Assembly (NCBI GenBank): GCA_032191485.1
Contig: JAVDOI010000011.1
Location: forward strand, 3,208,601 to 3,272,600
Source: Leptoclinus maculatus
Taxonomy: Eukaryota > Chordata > Actinopteri > Perciformes > Stichaeidae
Direction: 5' to 3'
DNA length: 64,000 bases
The notes under the pieces were generated by a model. It was not told where the DNA came from. It saw nothing but the letters and a program-made list of their open reading frames with translations, and did no database searches. Of this stretch, positions 1 to 13,407 are shown one piece after another. How positions within the stretch are numbered: the stretch's first letter is position 1; the number at the start of each line of letters is the position of its first letter. Made by a program: the position numbers and the translations under genes.

Positions 1-2560
1 TGCAATTTCAAACTCGGCACGTCCCCGGAGTCGACTGGCAGCGGGCACCACTGCACCCGCCGATGAAGCGGAAAGAGGGGACACAGGACGCATGACTTGC
101 CGTCCATTGAGCAGGACTGAGCCACTCGCCTCTCCTGCTGGGCTTACCAGGCCTGACCCAAATATGACGTCCGCCCGAATGAGACACGGCTTCAGCAGCA
201 CCCAGGGAAGTGGCAGCTCTTACACCATCGCACCGACTCTATTTATTTCTTTTTCTCTCTCCTCTTTCTTGGTTATAAGCTGATCTTCGCAGCCTTTTTC
301 TCGCTCCAGCGATCTTTTGATTTTGGCCCTCTACCTGTGCTTTCACTCCGCCTGGCTTTGCCACCTTTCTCACCTGCTCCGGCAGATAGCTGTGAGCTTA
401 AGCTAACGGCGGCATTATAATATTACCTTGAAATGTCTCACACTTTCCACAATCTTAATGCCATGGCTCTTATCTCCCACTTACTTCGTGTGCTGATATG
501 CCAGCCCCTGGTGAAGCAAGCTGTCTAAATGAGATGCATCCCTTTCCTCTGTGGCTTGTTAAGGCTATTGATCTGCCGCTTCCCCTTTTTACTGTGAGAA
601 AGCACTTCAACACTGAAGCTCAGAGGCACAGTGAACGGCCTGTCACTGTTTAGATGTGTCATGCAACACATTGTTGATGGAGTTTATGCGGTGCCGCTTG
701 AGTGCCTTAGTAAATCTTGACCAAAGCTTTATCAGTAAAAGAAGCACGTCCAACTATAAAAGCTTTTGTTTGAAGCACTTTCTATCCCTTCACAAACACT
801 TCATAACCACTGTTTTTAGTTATTTGAAAGCAAACAATGGGGGGGTGTTTGAGTCTGTAACAAAGCTCGTCTTGGGTTCTCTTTGGAAGGAAAACTGTGC
901 ATTGGCAGTACAAATAAAATGTACAAAAAAAAGGAAACAGGAGTACTGGCAAAGAATAGAGGACGCCTCTAGTCGAATGTGTCTTAGCCAAAAAGTTGCA
1001 GTTTAACACACCGCAAAGACTACAGCCAGGTGATTATGCAATAAAGGAAACATTCATAATAATAATGCCAATAGATCCCCTAAATACCACACACCGCTCA
1101 ATCTAACGAACAGCCAATAGGGCCACAGAGGTAATACGAGTCTGCAATGGTTCCACTTTGAACCAGTAACCTTCACACTTTTAAGTATTTGTGGAGTACA
1201 TTTAGTAAGTTGTAAGAGGACATTGTCTTACATTTACAGTGTGATTTTTATGAGGGATACAAAAATGAACAAATGAGTTGGCCGGGTGGCAGAAAGCTAC
1301 AGTAACTGAGCTGTTTATTACAGTACACCGATATTATCTAAAATAGCCAACGTCTTCTTCAACAGTTGCAAAATGCAAGAGGTGTTTTGCATCACAGAGC
1401 TGGTGAGGCATTGAAATACAATCCAGGACGTCCAGTTGTATGAGGTAGCAGGAGATCCATGTTTTAAAGGCTCGTGAGATGCACAACATGCTGTTTATGG
1501 GACTACAGAGGGATTTTACAGCTCATGCACTGATGTTCCACACGTCTGAACTCTTGACTCTTTGATGGTCTCATTACTAAACCAGCTAGCTTGAGAGCCA
1601 TGGCACTCGTAAAGAAATGTTTGATGATCCCATAAACAATAACGAGCTCACAAGTAGCGGTTCATGTAAATGGAGACATAATAGCTTAATGGGATGTAAT
1701 TGCTACTACAGATTTAACGGATCCATAGTTTAGGACGAGTCCTCAGTTTATAGCTGATTTAAATGTCACATAAACGGTTATCTCCTTCTCCTCGGTCTTT
1801 TATTGGACCAGGGAAACATGGTATCCTCAGCAAGAGCTTTCGTCAGTTGAAGGAGAGGGGAAGCTTTTCCACTTTGGAAATGGATGGAAGACGTTAAACC
1901 CGCCTGTCCGCCACCATCTTAACTCTCCACTGAACCTTTGTGACGCTCAGCTGCTGTCTGTCTGTAGCCGTCTCCTTCGTTAAATCAATATCTCTTAACA
2001 CAGGCATGTGTCGGTAACACCGTGCTCATTTTAGGGAGCGGTAATGTGTCATCAGGTGTTCTTGGGAATCGTTAGTGTTTTGTATTATTTAAATGACTGA
2101 AGAATCATTTTTGGATTGAAGCGCTTCGCTTACAGCCGGCCACCTCGTCTGGCTGGCTGAGCCTTCAGAAAGACTAATCCCCAGATTTGTGGATCCATTT
2201 CAGGAGTAACAACATGTAGCCGAAGGCTATTTTGATATCTTTTCACAGGACTGTAGCTGCGGGCGAGGAATTAAAGAGCCGTACAATGTTTCTTTTTGTG
2301 TTGTGATTATGCAGCGTGATCTTCTCCCACAAAGCTCGGGCAGCCGCAGCTTAAATGTGAAAGAAGCCGGCGTGCGACGAGAGCGTTACCGGTTTATATC
2401 TTTCAACCTGCTAGAAAAAACCTCTGAAAAGCATTTCTCTCTCCGTTAACAACACAGCGTCCCGTTTATTGTAAAACACAGTAACACAGGTAATTAGGAG
2501 ATTACCATCCTACACCACACAAGGTTTTTATGACAATAACACACATCAACATGTTGCAAG

Positions 2561-2780
2561 CTGCAAATCATTTTATCTATCGATTAATCTGATATTTTGT
2601 GATCAATTTATCAAACGTTTAGACTATATAATGCCAGTAAATACTGAAACAGCCCATCACACTTTTCTGTTGGTTCCACAGTCCAAAATACAAATATATT
2701 AAATTCACAATGATAGAAAACATAGCAAATCATCAGTTTTGGCGATTTTGCTTAATGAGTTGAGCAATTAATCAATTATC
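2561..2780 (+). mobile_element. diverged MITE fragment, prom1 intron 1
   Basis: TATCGATTAATCTGATATTT, ACTATATAATGCCAGTAAAT and GAGCAATTAATCAATTATCA resemble the interior of the GCTGCAACTAA-type fish element seen at 34790-35121, in the same orientation. The ends are lost. Confidence 0.4.
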
Positions 2781-3111
2781 AACTCTGTCTGATGGACTCA
2801 TTGATTTAGTTCGGCTTCATGAATCTACTTCACGGATGTACACACATGAGGGAAAAACGGAGACTGTAGGATAATAACCCAAATCTTGAGTTTTCCACCA
2901 CAAAAAGAAAAAAAAATGTCAAAGTTTGACATGATATAGATAAAAACACACGCTATAATAAGTTAGTAATAAAATACAGGAAGTCAACGTTTTGAATCAC
3001 CATCTCATCTCAGTTCTGACTCCTCGTGAGTATTGTTTTTTTCTACCATAGCCTTTAATATATTTCTCATTCTGTGAGAAATTAAGTTTTGAGATCAGTC
3101 AGAGGTTTCTG

Positions 3112-3112
<1 letters not shown>

Positions 3113-3157
<45 letters not shown>

Positions 3158-3170
3158 ATACACACATACA
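3113..3170. repeat. (CA)n microsatellite
   Basis: A CA run with a few CATACA interruptions at its 3' end, in prom1 intron 1. Confidence 0.93.
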
Positions 3171-6100
3171 TGCTGTTGCTAGCCAACCAGTAGTCAATAC
3201 AACAGGATGTTTGGGGCGAATATAAACAAGCAGAACTCAAAGTATCAGAATTGCCCAGTTGCACCGTGTAATCCTACTGAGGTGCAGAAATCCATTCATA
3301 GCGCACGCCGCACTTCATCTGCAATCGAGTTTCATGGAATTTCACGAGATTATCCTGATGCCAAACGCAGAGAAATGTTTTTTGAATCTTCAACTAGAGC
3401 TTGTCAGAAGCCAGCAGTAAATGATGTAATAGTAGCGAATGTGTGTTGTTTGAATGATAAGCAGAGCGTTGGAGCGTAGAGTTTATCCAGCATTTCTCGG
3501 GCATGTCTTTTGTACCACATAATAAAATATCTGTAAATATGAGCGGTAAGATAGGAAGATAATGTGTGTCGGTTCTGTACCGGTTTCACCTGCGACGGCC
3601 CTCCTCACCTCTTGTGCAGCAGTGACACATTGCCTCTAGCAGTCAGCTGGCTTTATGTTGCAGGCCAGTGTGCCTGTTAGTGGTGCCCGAGGGCCGTCAC
3701 TGTCAGTGCAATGACATGACTGCATGTGACGGCTCAGAAACACTGCAGAGGAGCCGCACACGTCGTGAAAATGCCACTACAGTATGACTGGGTCATGCTT
3801 GTGAAGATGCAACATTCATAATCAGTTTATTTATAGAGGGGGTTTTACGGGGTTTGCTTGGATTCACAATTACATATCGTAAATGCATGTTATTGGTGAA
3901 AGATCACAATGTCTGGTTGGTTTGATACGTAATTTAGATGTCATATTTAACCGGCCTTTTGTGCTTCTCATAATTTTCTTGTTTAGTAACAGATGGAAGC
4001 TGAGAAAAGTTTAAAATATTCAGGACATCCAGACATATTTGTGCCGTCGGCCTCAGGGCAGCGATCCAATCCCTCAGAACAATGGAAAGCAGAAACATGA
4101 ATCATGTGTCAGGATGTGTCAGGATGTGTGGACGGCCAACACGCCAGCAAACAGTTGAGATGTGATGCGGACTAAAATAAAAATCATGGTTTGATCATTA
4201 ATGGGAACGTAAATATTTCCCATGTGTGTCGGCTCATGTTGGCCACATTTCAGCCGGCCTGAAGACAAAAACATGAAAATAAAATATGCACTGACAATGT
4301 TTTAATATGAAGAAGTGAGACTGTCCTCTCAAGACAAACGTCGAAGGAAGCTGTTTGTTTCCCCGTTTCCAACTGACAGTCAATGCTGCTTTATTTTGAC
4401 AAAGACCACAACTGTCCCCTAACCTTAACCATATTGTTTTTATTGTAACATTTCTTTTTATAATCTACAGCTGCGGCTTTGCTTGTTATGCATAGGAAGT
4501 AGCCACCCACACCAGTGAGTAATGGTCAGTGGAAGTGCAACACAGTGTCATTCAAATATGAACCAGAATACCTCACAGCATTACAGTCTGCAGCTGTAAC
4601 TCTACAGTCTAACTCGCAAGTACCAAGAGGACGCCTGAGGGCCAGAGTGAAACTTTTGGGTTTTGTTTCCAAAGTAAGAAATTCACATTTACACTGAAAC
4701 TTATATCAGCTCTGGAACCACATAACGCTAACCCAATAATAAGGTGTAGAAGTGTGCGGACGGCAGAGATTACAGATAAAGAAAAGTTATTAAAAGAGCA
4801 TGGGTCAATTGTATATTCATGGGTGTTGCGATGATGCAAGAGCCAGCATTGCTGCGCTGGAATGAGTGTAAACAAATTAATTATTTAACTTTATGGAAAT
4901 CACTACGGTTTAAACTTCTAATTGCATTTGCTAATGTTCTGCAGGAAAAAAGCTTAATTGTGGACGGTAAACCTCAGTAACATGTTTCATTTTTTCATGC
5001 TCGACAACAGATTCTGTTGAGTTACTGAAGCTATTTGAAAGAGAGACTATAGTGTGAAGCTCAGGCTTTCTGTTACCACCAAGAAAACATGTAACGTACG
5101 ACTACAAAGGCCTACAAACACTGATGCAGTGTCTTTTTGTCCCCTTGTGTTTGTTTCCCCCCCCCCCAGAGGGCTCTTGTGTGTCTGAATGCACCTTTAA
5201 ACTCGCCTCAAACTGCCGATGCCATCTGCGACAAGCTGTCCACAGACTGTGTGTCTATATGCACAGTTCAACCTGACCCGACCTCTTAACCCTCATGCAC
5301 CTTAAGCACCAACAAGAACATCCTACTCAGCAGGACACGCACATATAACTTTGCTTTAAGGTGATCTGTGCTGTGACGTACACGCCTTTATAGAAAAATA
5401 TATATAATAGAAAAACCAGACACCAGCTCATCTTTGCAGCACACACGGTTCTGCAAGTCATTGCTATCCGCTTGTTTTTGATATTGTAAAAGGAGAAGTG
5501 ATTCAGATCTGCCAGAAAATGTGTTGATTGCAAATGTAAGCCCTTTTGGGAGATCATCACATCATCTAATGGTAATCTCCACAGATGTGCTCGCTGCTGG
5601 AGAAATCTCTAATTAGGAACATGTTTGTAACTGGCTGAAAAATACCGCGTCATGTCTGCGTTTCCCTCTTCCGACACTATCAAACACTCCCACCTTTTAA
5701 AAGATGTCCCCGTCCTTCACTGAGATGTTAAAAGCGCACGGTCAGCAGCACGGCGGCGCTCGGCGCGTTGCTCAAGGACACTTCGGCAGAGCAGATGCTT
5801 GCTGTCGTGGCGCTCGAGCGCCGACCTTCCAGTTGAAGGACGCTCTCTTTAATCACTTTGCCGCCGCAGAGTAGAGGAACGGCGCCCTGCAGCATCAACC
5901 ATCATCCACACGCGCTACGACTGACCCGCCTGGTCTCTCCCGATTCACTATCCATCACCAGGTTGTTTTATTCTGCCTGTCTGGTGCAGTCAAAGGGAAC
6001 CGCGTTCACCTCTAAACTGAAGTGAAATCCTGACAACCTTCCCCTCATCGTGAAATAACTCTTATTTGGCTCCCAAATAAACACGTTGCCGAGTGTGCAA

Positions 6101-6262
6101 TGCTGCTAAAATCACCATTTGTTTCAGTTTGTCTTCACCATCAACTCGGCGGTTCTTGACATTTCTGCTTCGGCTGTAAAGTGCCAAAAGGCGCCGTGTG
6201 CAGACTAATCCACTGACAGTGATTTGCCACGGCTCGTAATTTGGTTCTTGTTCAGTGTAATG

Positions 6263-6304
6263 GGCTATAATGATGTTAATAGGCTATAATGATGTTAATA
6301 GGCT
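6263..6304. repeat. 19-bp tandem duplication
   Basis: Two exact head-to-tail copies of GGCTATAATGATGTTAATA, followed by the first four bases of a third. Confidence 0.85.
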
Positions 6305-9300
6305 TTTTGCAAAAGATTATGAGTAACATTTTGATATGAAGTTGTAATTTGGAGAAACTACAGTGTACGAGTGTAAACAACAATTAGTGTTATTGTTTTG
6401 GATTCTTTAATAAACCTGAGTTTTTGGTTAATTGAGCCATTCTGGGGTTTACTTGGAGGCCACGTTAAGTGGCAATAGACAACTTTAATTCAGCAGCTGA
6501 AAACATTTGAGGTTTCAGGTTTGACTGAATAGAATAGAATAGAAGTTTGACCCTTAGTCACCTCTGTAGTTGAGATGTATCTGCATTTAACAGTAAAAAG
6601 GCTTTTTCTTTGTGGATATTTATTCCTTTGAACATGAAAGACATCAAACCAAAACGTCTTCTACTTTGTAATTCCAGTGAATCTTTGATGCGCATCACGA
6701 AGAGCTTCGATCTCGGCTCTGTCCTTGGTTAAAAAAATCGGTTGAAGGCTTCCTCTTCACTTCCTTTCATGTTCATGTGTCCTTCACTGAACACCGCCAA
6801 AGCCCCATAATGCATCTGGACTCTCCCTTTTGATGAGCGTTAAATAACAATCATGGCCTGAGAATCGTTTCACCTCACTGGTGCAGCGAGACTTATTTAT
6901 GGTGAACCGAAGCGCACCACGACGGCTGCCGTCTTGAATTGGTGCCAGACTTTCAGCCTCTGCCGTCTGTAGGTGTGGCGTCTCCTCGAGCAGAGGGAAT
7001 ACAGTCGCTAATGAGAAAATGCTTCCAACAGGGATCTGCTGCATGACGGTGGCTGGCAGCAGCTCCCAAGCCGCGCTCCCCCACAGGCGTGAAAATGATA
7101 CTATTCAAAGTGCAGAAGGAGCTTAAAGCACCTCTGTAAGCGATGGCTGATTAATTCAGAGACTTGGAAAAGTAAAAGTAAAGTTTAGTGTTTTCGTTTG
7201 TTAGTTTGGGGAGAGTCGTGGATGAGGACTTTAAATTCCTCGTGGCTAAAGGTGACTGACGTGTGTCCACCTGAAGTCATGTTTTAGTCTTTTAATCAAA
7301 CAGGATCACCAGATACAACCAAAGTTACAGCAATCAGCTTTCTCCCTCCTTGTATTTTCAACTTTCATCCACACCCGCTGCATGGGTGAATTAATAAATA
7401 TTCGGCAAATAGGAATTTAAAGAGGTTCCCAATTAAACATCTTTCCATTCTGTTCTCGGACGTTATAATTTATGGTGCACAATTCTCTACCTAAGAGATT
7501 CACTAGAAGAGAATAACGATGCATATTTATTAAGACTTTAACAGCTAAATTGATTTATTTCTTTTAATCCGTCAGTAATTCAGCCTGAGAGAGAACAGAA
7601 AACACTCCTGTTCCTTCTCATCATTAAACTTCTCAACTCCTACCCAGCCGTCTCACTGCTTCCTCTCGCATTAAAAGTGAAATAAATGTCCGGTCATGTT
7701 TGAATAAAGCTGTAATGAAGATTCAGGTAGCAGACACCAAAGTCTAGATGAAGAAACAAAACGCATCACTTATTCGGTTCGTTGAAGCCTGAAAAGTTTA
7801 GTATTTCATCTCTGCAAAGCGCTAATGATCCTGTACATCAGTATTGGCAATTAGCAGTTGTGTGTTGGTGAGAGTTTGTGTAGGATGGGAGGGAGTGAGG
7901 GATTGTGGGTAATGTGTTATTGAGGCTTTCCACACTGCAGCCAAAAGCCGTTGAAATCAGTAAAAGCGAACACGTCGCTGTTCATTTGCTCGGCGTGGGC
8001 GTCGGTTGAAGACGTTCGATGCCTCTCCTCTAATAACGCCTCCCACGAGCTCGGAGCAGAGAATGAACGCGTGTCGGTCGACTGCATCAAACATCCACGA
8101 GATTATAAAGACGTTTCACAATGTGAGATGTCACGCAGCGACTGTGGAGGATGTGGTGATGGGGCGTCGCTAATTACACACCGACAGAGACGCTTCTACG
8201 GTTACAACAATATGTCGGGCCGAGATTGACTGCTCGTTGGTTCCTGACTGTGTCACAATATGTTCCTTTTACCGCGAGTCTCATCCGCCCAGGTAGTGTT
8301 GAGGTGTGGAGATGTTGTAGGCGGTTAATACTGAACACTGAGCTCCATGGAGTATTGTTTGTGGTGCATAAACCTCCTAAACCTTACTTGTTGGTTTGTT
8401 TTTAAGAACTTTGGGTTTGCTCTAATATCATAGATCTGTTGACGTGCAATCTCTGTAGCTTGTTTGTTCTTTTTGTTCAAGTATTAACGGCACTTAAAGC
8501 CTGTAAACAGTAGAGAGGTGACAGGAAACGAGGAGAGAGAGATGCAACAAAGGTCACCGGTCGCTTGAATCGGTGACGTTGTGGTTCATGTTTGGTGTCT
8601 TAACGTCTAAAACACTGGGCGCCCACATTAAGTCGATTATTGACCATAAAAAACAGAACAGTCGTTTGACTAAGTTTGGAGCTTTTCCTTTTTCAGTAAG
8701 AGGATGTTGAGTTGGTATTTAAAAACTATATTCGTAAGGAGACGGTGCAGTTGAGTTTTTGAAATGTAAAGTTTGGAGCTTTAGGAAATCAACAAGAATG
8801 TAGATAATTGTTCAGATAATTGATGCGTTTGCGTTTTTTTTATTTAATATCTGTGGATTATGTTGATGTTATGTGAGATAACAGTCTGTTGGTTGATCGA
8901 TGCAGCTGGACATGTTGCTCTGGGCTCTTTTATAGACTAAACGATGATGATAATAATTGATAATGACAATCATTTGTAGCCATAATATCACAATAATGTC
9001 AAACGGATCTGTTCACAGTGAGATTTGAGCGTTTTTATCTCTGTACTCGTAAAGAATCCTTTTCTTTTTTTGATGGACTGTCAGAACATCTCTTGTTAAG
9101 AAGAACACTTTTTGCAGATTCATTAGTTAAATGTGTGCTGGAAGAAGCTAACGCTGTAGTTAACCACAGGCTGAAGTGAAGAGACACCCACATCCACCCA
9201 GAGAGCTCCACTCTGACATCCGCACCACCTCCAGTCACAAACCCCTGGAGAGGACACTGTTCGCCCATTATTTTTCTTCACTTGTCTTAAAGATTTTGAC

Positions 9301-10492
9301 GCAATTTATTTAACGCCAAGTTATGTTTCCCAACCAACGGCGCAGTGCAGAGAGACTTCCTGTTACGGCGTTCTTATGGAGATGACAAGCTCTGCAAGTC
9401 CCACAGGGGTTTACTGCAGACCTGTATTCATCCAGACAGACCTGACAGATCTCTGGATGCACCGTGCTAAATATCCAAGTGTTCACTGCTGCTATTAACC
9501 CAAAATAATAACGCTTTCCAATCAAAGCAATGACACAACCAGAGCGTTTGTCTGCTGAACCACTGCCTTCAAACCAACAGTTTCCACATGATGTCCTTCC
9601 TTTCCTTCGTGCATCATGTGGCGGTTTTGCAACCATGAATGAGTTCACTTGGCTGGGCAGAGGTCTGCTCTGTGGGATTAGGCCACGAGCCCCCGAGTGC
9701 TGGTGACAAACTGGAAACGAAAAGGCCAACAACATATGGAGCAGTGGCTTATGGGATTACCCAATTAACAAGGTGACTCAGAGAGCTGCTAATCTGCAAA
9801 ATGTTCAGACAGAGTATGGACACAGACTGTGACGCATGGAGAGGAGCCGCATCTTTTCAGCATCCGAGACACAATTAAAGACGCACCCCTCATGTGTGTG
9901 TGTGGTACTCCGGGTGGTGGGGGCAGGGACTCACTCAAGCAAAAATATGGTGTGCAAAAAACGTCCACGGAGCACGTGATGCTGTCAGCGAGGGGTTCAT
10001 TAATTGTAATTATCGTGACATAAAGTGCGGCCGCAGGCAGAAACACCATCTTCCGGAGCGCTGTCAGCTCTGCGCGCAAATCAAAACGCGCGCGTGGCAT
10101 GGATGTGCGTGATGCAACAAATGCGCGAGTGGACACCTTTTTCGAGACAGGAGACAAACCGGATATCATCGGTTAGAACGGGCGCTGTTGACTCACAATC
10201 AATCAACGAAATAAAATACATTTGCACGCAGAGTGTGGTGTGCGGATCACCAATCAGTCCCATTAGGGATCCGCTCTCTTAAAGGTCTGAGTGGTAAATC
10301 CGATACATGCACGAGAGATAATAGTCCCTAGTAACAGTTAATCGCGAGTTAATGCAGTCAGACCAATTAAATGTTTCCAAAAGTGACATTTCACAATCGC
10401 ATCCCCTACAAATGTCACGCTGCTGCCGGTCTCTACCGGATCTGCCGGGGATCTGGTCTGTTGCCCCTGAGAGACTGGATGAGGGCGCTTAC

Positions 10493-10721
10493 CTTGCGGG
10501 AAAGCGTTGGGTTGCACCACGTAGAGAAAAGCGTGCACCATGTGGAACAGGATCCCTATCGGTCCCGGTTCGTAATGGGCCAGAGTCTCGTAAACTCCCG
10601 CTGGCACGTAACCGAAATCCAACTTTCCCGGGGGTGGCAGTCTCCGCAGCTCCGGCTCTTGTTGGAGTTCTCCGGACGCCAAAAACACCCACAGCAGCAG
10701 GAGGATGCCGGTCTTCCACAT
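10493..10721 (-). CDS. prom1: Prominin-1, first coding exon (partial gene)
   Basis: This exon encodes 76 residues plus one base. It opens with a hydrophobic signal peptide (MWKTGILLLLWVFLASG, likely cleaved near residue 17-18). The segment GPIGILFHMVHAFLYVVQP near residues 53-71 is the signature start of the first membrane helix of prominins; human PROM1 has GPIGILFELVHIFLYVVQP there. The ATG is the first in frame and precedes the signal peptide. The exon ends at CCGCAAG|GTAAGC, a good donor, in phase 1. Prominin-1 (CD133) is a five-pass, cholesterol-binding glycoprotein of plasma-membrane protrusions and photoreceptor discs. Assignment to prom1 rather than prom2 rests on the neighbouring tapt1 and ldb2. 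The remaining exons are outside the window. Confidence 0.93.
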
Positions 10722-11165
10722 CGCGCTGAAAGGAAACCTACAGACTCTCCGTCAGAACTGAGGTGAGAGAGCCAAAGAGCTGGAGGACGAGTGCCTGGGT
10801 TCTTGTCTCGAGAGTAGAAAGTGTCCCGGTGGATGGACCGCAGCTTTTTTTTAAGTCCTGCTGCCCGCGGAGGGACTCAGTCTGAGCATCGTTGCCCGCG
10901 GTCTGAGGCTTCCAGACGGACGCAAACCGGGTTGATCTTCTCCGCCCGTCTCCGGTCTTCGATGCGTTCGGTCCCACCGAGATGAGCGCGCCTGTCGCTT
11001 CCACTCCAGCATCTGTGCGCACGGAGCTGCGCTGCGTCACGGGAGCGGGCGAGCTGGTGGGTGGGTGGGTGCGTGCGCGCGCCTCCGTCTCATCCATACG
11101 GGGAGGACTGGTCCCGAGAGAAGCGCTCCTCCTGCCGGGGAGAGGAGGGTGGAGATCAGGGAAAT
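10722..11165 (-). promoter_or_regulatory. prom1: GC/CpG-rich 5' region of prom1
   Basis: The DNA upstream of the prom1 start is visibly richer in G, C and CpG than its surroundings, with CGCGCG-like runs near 11070-11085, and falls off sharply into AT-rich sequence after about 11170. This is what a CpG-island promoter or 5' UTR looks like. No TATA box was recognised, and no transcription start can be fixed from sequence alone. Confidence 0.5.
10725..10740 (-). promoter_or_regulatory. prom1: possible 3' splice site just before the prom1 ATG
   Basis: Reading the minus strand, the sequence before the start codon is a pyrimidine-rich stretch ending in TTTCAG, followed by CGCG and the ATG. That would place an intron acceptor four bases upstream of the initiator codon, with an exon start at 10725. 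Human PROM1 is known to carry several alternative non-coding 5' exons spliced to the first coding exon, so a spliced 5' UTR is plausible. No matching donor was identified. The same sequence could simply be unspliced leader. Confidence 0.4.
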
Positions 11166-12540
11166 AGGGACATGTTGTCTCTCAATATCTGATGTACAAC
11201 TTCAATGTACATAATGATGAAAGAAGTATTCAGAGCCAGTACTTCAGTCGCATCACCACCTTGTAAAAATGTAATGCCTCCAGTCATAATTTCACCCAAG
11301 TAAAAACATGAAAGTAGTATCATATATAAATACTCCCTATGGAGAAAGAACGCCCCTTTCAGAGTGTTATACTATCATATAATATTATGTATTAGTATCA
11401 CTGATGCATTAACATGTGAGCAGCATGGTCGAGGTGGAGATCATTTCAATTGAGCCAACTGTTTGTTATTTTAATCTATAATAAAAATGTATAGTATTTA
11501 ATAAGCTGATCTTGTTTTACATGTAAAAATGTAAATCTGCAAAGTAGCTGCAGATGTTATATATAGTGGAATAAAAAGTACATTATTTCCAGCTGAAATG
11601 TAGTCGAGTAGAAGTATAAAGTAGCACAAAATGGCCATATGCTTCTTGAGTTAATGTACTTTGTTACTTTCCACCAATTGTTGTACTTAATGGAGTATCT
11701 CCATATAATACTTGTACTTCACTACATCTCAGAGGGAAATAATGTACTTTATGCTCCGCTACATTTATCTCACAGCTGTATTTACTTTATAAAACTATAC
11801 AGTTCCTCTCCTGCTTCACTGTATTTCACCTTCTGAAACGCGTCCCTCAGCTATAACGTCCGTCTCTCCTGCAACAGGCGCTCTCTGTCTTCAAGACGTT
11901 GACCCACCCAGAGGGCAGACAGAGGATAGCTGAGGTGCAGCCCTGAGGGGAGATGTGATTGGTGGAGCAGGGATCAGGTGGGCTCTGCTTTTGTCTCTCT
12001 GCACAATAACATCGTTGTCCTCTCCGTGGAGCAGATGGGGCCCCCGGCTCCTGGAGACAAGGGGGCCTCCTGTTTGTGGACCTTTGATCAGTGATGGTGA
12101 GGAGCACCTTTCTTCAGTGATCACACACTCTTTAGACCTGATGGGACATTTAGCTGGACAGACACTTAATTCACTGAAGGAGGAAACAATGTGATGTGTT
12201 GAGGACTTCTGTAAAACTTTATATATCAGCCTTCGACTCACAGTGTGATTTTGTTGTATAAATCAGGTACAAAGTTTTTAAAACAAGGTTGTGGGAAATA
12301 AAAACAACAAACGGGCATTTTGGAAGAGAGGAGAAAAAAACATGCTATTTTTTTTTTTATTTGGGTTACTTTTGGGTGACAGTACTGGAAAACAAAACTT
12401 AAGTTTGGGGAAAATTGTGTTAACAAAACAGATTTTTTTTGCAGGTAATTATGTGCAGTTATGACATGCGTTTGTTCCCCAATACTGTACCCCAAAGGAA
12501 CCAAGTATTTACAACAAAATGATAATACAAAGAGTAAAAA
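11166..12540. other. prom1-tapt1 spacer with a diverged interspersed repeat
   Basis: There is no gene here. Roughly 11215-11830 is AT-rich and dotted with AAGTAC/GTACTT words (for example ACTTCACTACATCTCAGAGG near 11707 and CTACATTTATCTCACAGCTG near 11760). This is the style of a repeat common in fish genomes; related wording recurs near 31500-31760, 56000-56110 and 63440-63560. The family name is not known to me. The remainder is unremarkable single-copy-looking DNA. Confidence 0.4.
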
Positions 12541-12556
12541 TAGATTCTCCTTTCCA

Positions 12557-12929
12557 CTGCTTCTACTACTACTGCTACTGCTCATGCTACTACTACTGCT
12601 ACTGCTACTACTGCTACTACAACAACTACTGTTACTACAACTACTGCTACTTCTACAACTACTACTGCTACTGTTGCTGCTACTACAACTACTACTACAG
12701 CTACTACTACTGCTACTGCTACTACAACTACTACTGTTGCTACTACTACTACTACTACAGCTACTACTACTGCTACTGCAACTACTACCACTGCTGCTAC
12801 AACTACTACTACTACTACTACAGCTACTGCTACTACAACTACTACCACTGCTGCTACAACTACTACTACTACTACAACTACTACCACTGCTGCTACAACT
12901 ACTACTACTGCTAATACAACTACTAGAAC
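12557..12929. repeat. (CTA/CTG/ACA)n trinucleotide microsatellite, left part
   Basis: This is a long interrupted trinucleotide array made mainly of CTA, CTG and ACA triplets. It has no stop codons in several frames, so it produces spurious low-complexity open frames on both strands. It continues as about 80 bp of the same repeat after 14193, and the two halves are separated by a transposable element. Confidence 0.9.
12922..12929. repeat. 8-bp target-site duplication, left copy
   Basis: ACTAGAAC here directly abuts the left inverted terminus of the hAT-like element and is repeated exactly at 14193-14200. Confidence 0.85.
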
Positions 12930-13343
12930 CAGTGGCGGCTGGTGGAAAATGTTCTTGGTAGGGCTGTGCCACATCCAATCAATTTCAGCAAACATCCCAG
13001 AATGATTTAATGCAAACAAATTAAGGTATCAAACACGCATTACTACTTTGCAGTTAAATATTTAACATTTATTCCAACACGAAAAAAAGCAGTAAATAAC
13101 ACTTTCACAAACACGTCAGGACATCTTATTTTAGTCACCCTCACAGGGAATTCAGTATAATATAATATATATAACATATAATAATATTCTGTATAATATA
13201 ATAATATATATATATATCATATAATATTCTGTATAATATAATAATATATATATCATATAATATTCTGTATAATATAATAATATATATATATATCATATAA
13301 TAATATTCACTATAATATAAAACACACACACACACACACACAT

Positions 13344-13407
<64 letters not shown>

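Larger units (their letters stand above)
1..10492 (-). other. prom1: prom1 intron 1 (partial), no exon recognised
   Basis: This stretch lies 3' of the first coding exon of prom1 and is best read as its first coding intron, running off the left edge. I looked on the minus strand for the next prominin segments (the first membrane helix followed by the Cys-rich cytoplasmic loop) and found none. It holds a (CA)n tract near 3113, a diverged MITE fragment near 2561-2780, a 19-bp direct duplication near 6263 and a probable repeat remnant near 5700-5890. The open frames inside are short, contain no recognised domain and look like chance. A long first intron is known for this gene in other vertebrates. 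Confidence 0.6.

Noticed and set aside
5700..5890. GC-rich stretch (CGGCGGCGCTCGGCGCG, CGACCTTCCAGTTGAAGGACG) considered as an exon or promoter
   Set aside because: The wording fits a diverged interspersed fish repeat better (TTGCTCAAGGACACTTCGGCAG phrase split at 5769-5790); no open frame with a recognisable product.
9310..9735. 141-residue minus-strand frame in prom1 intron 1, considered as a further prominin exon or separate gene
   Set aside because: No transmembrane or Cys-loop pattern of prominins, no clear flanking splice sites, no recognised family.
12238..12978. Long minus-strand open frame rich in Ser/Cys and its Leu- or Tyr-rich counterparts on the plus strand
   Set aside because: They are direct translations of the CTA/CTG/ACA microsatellite; the non-repeat flanks show no domain.
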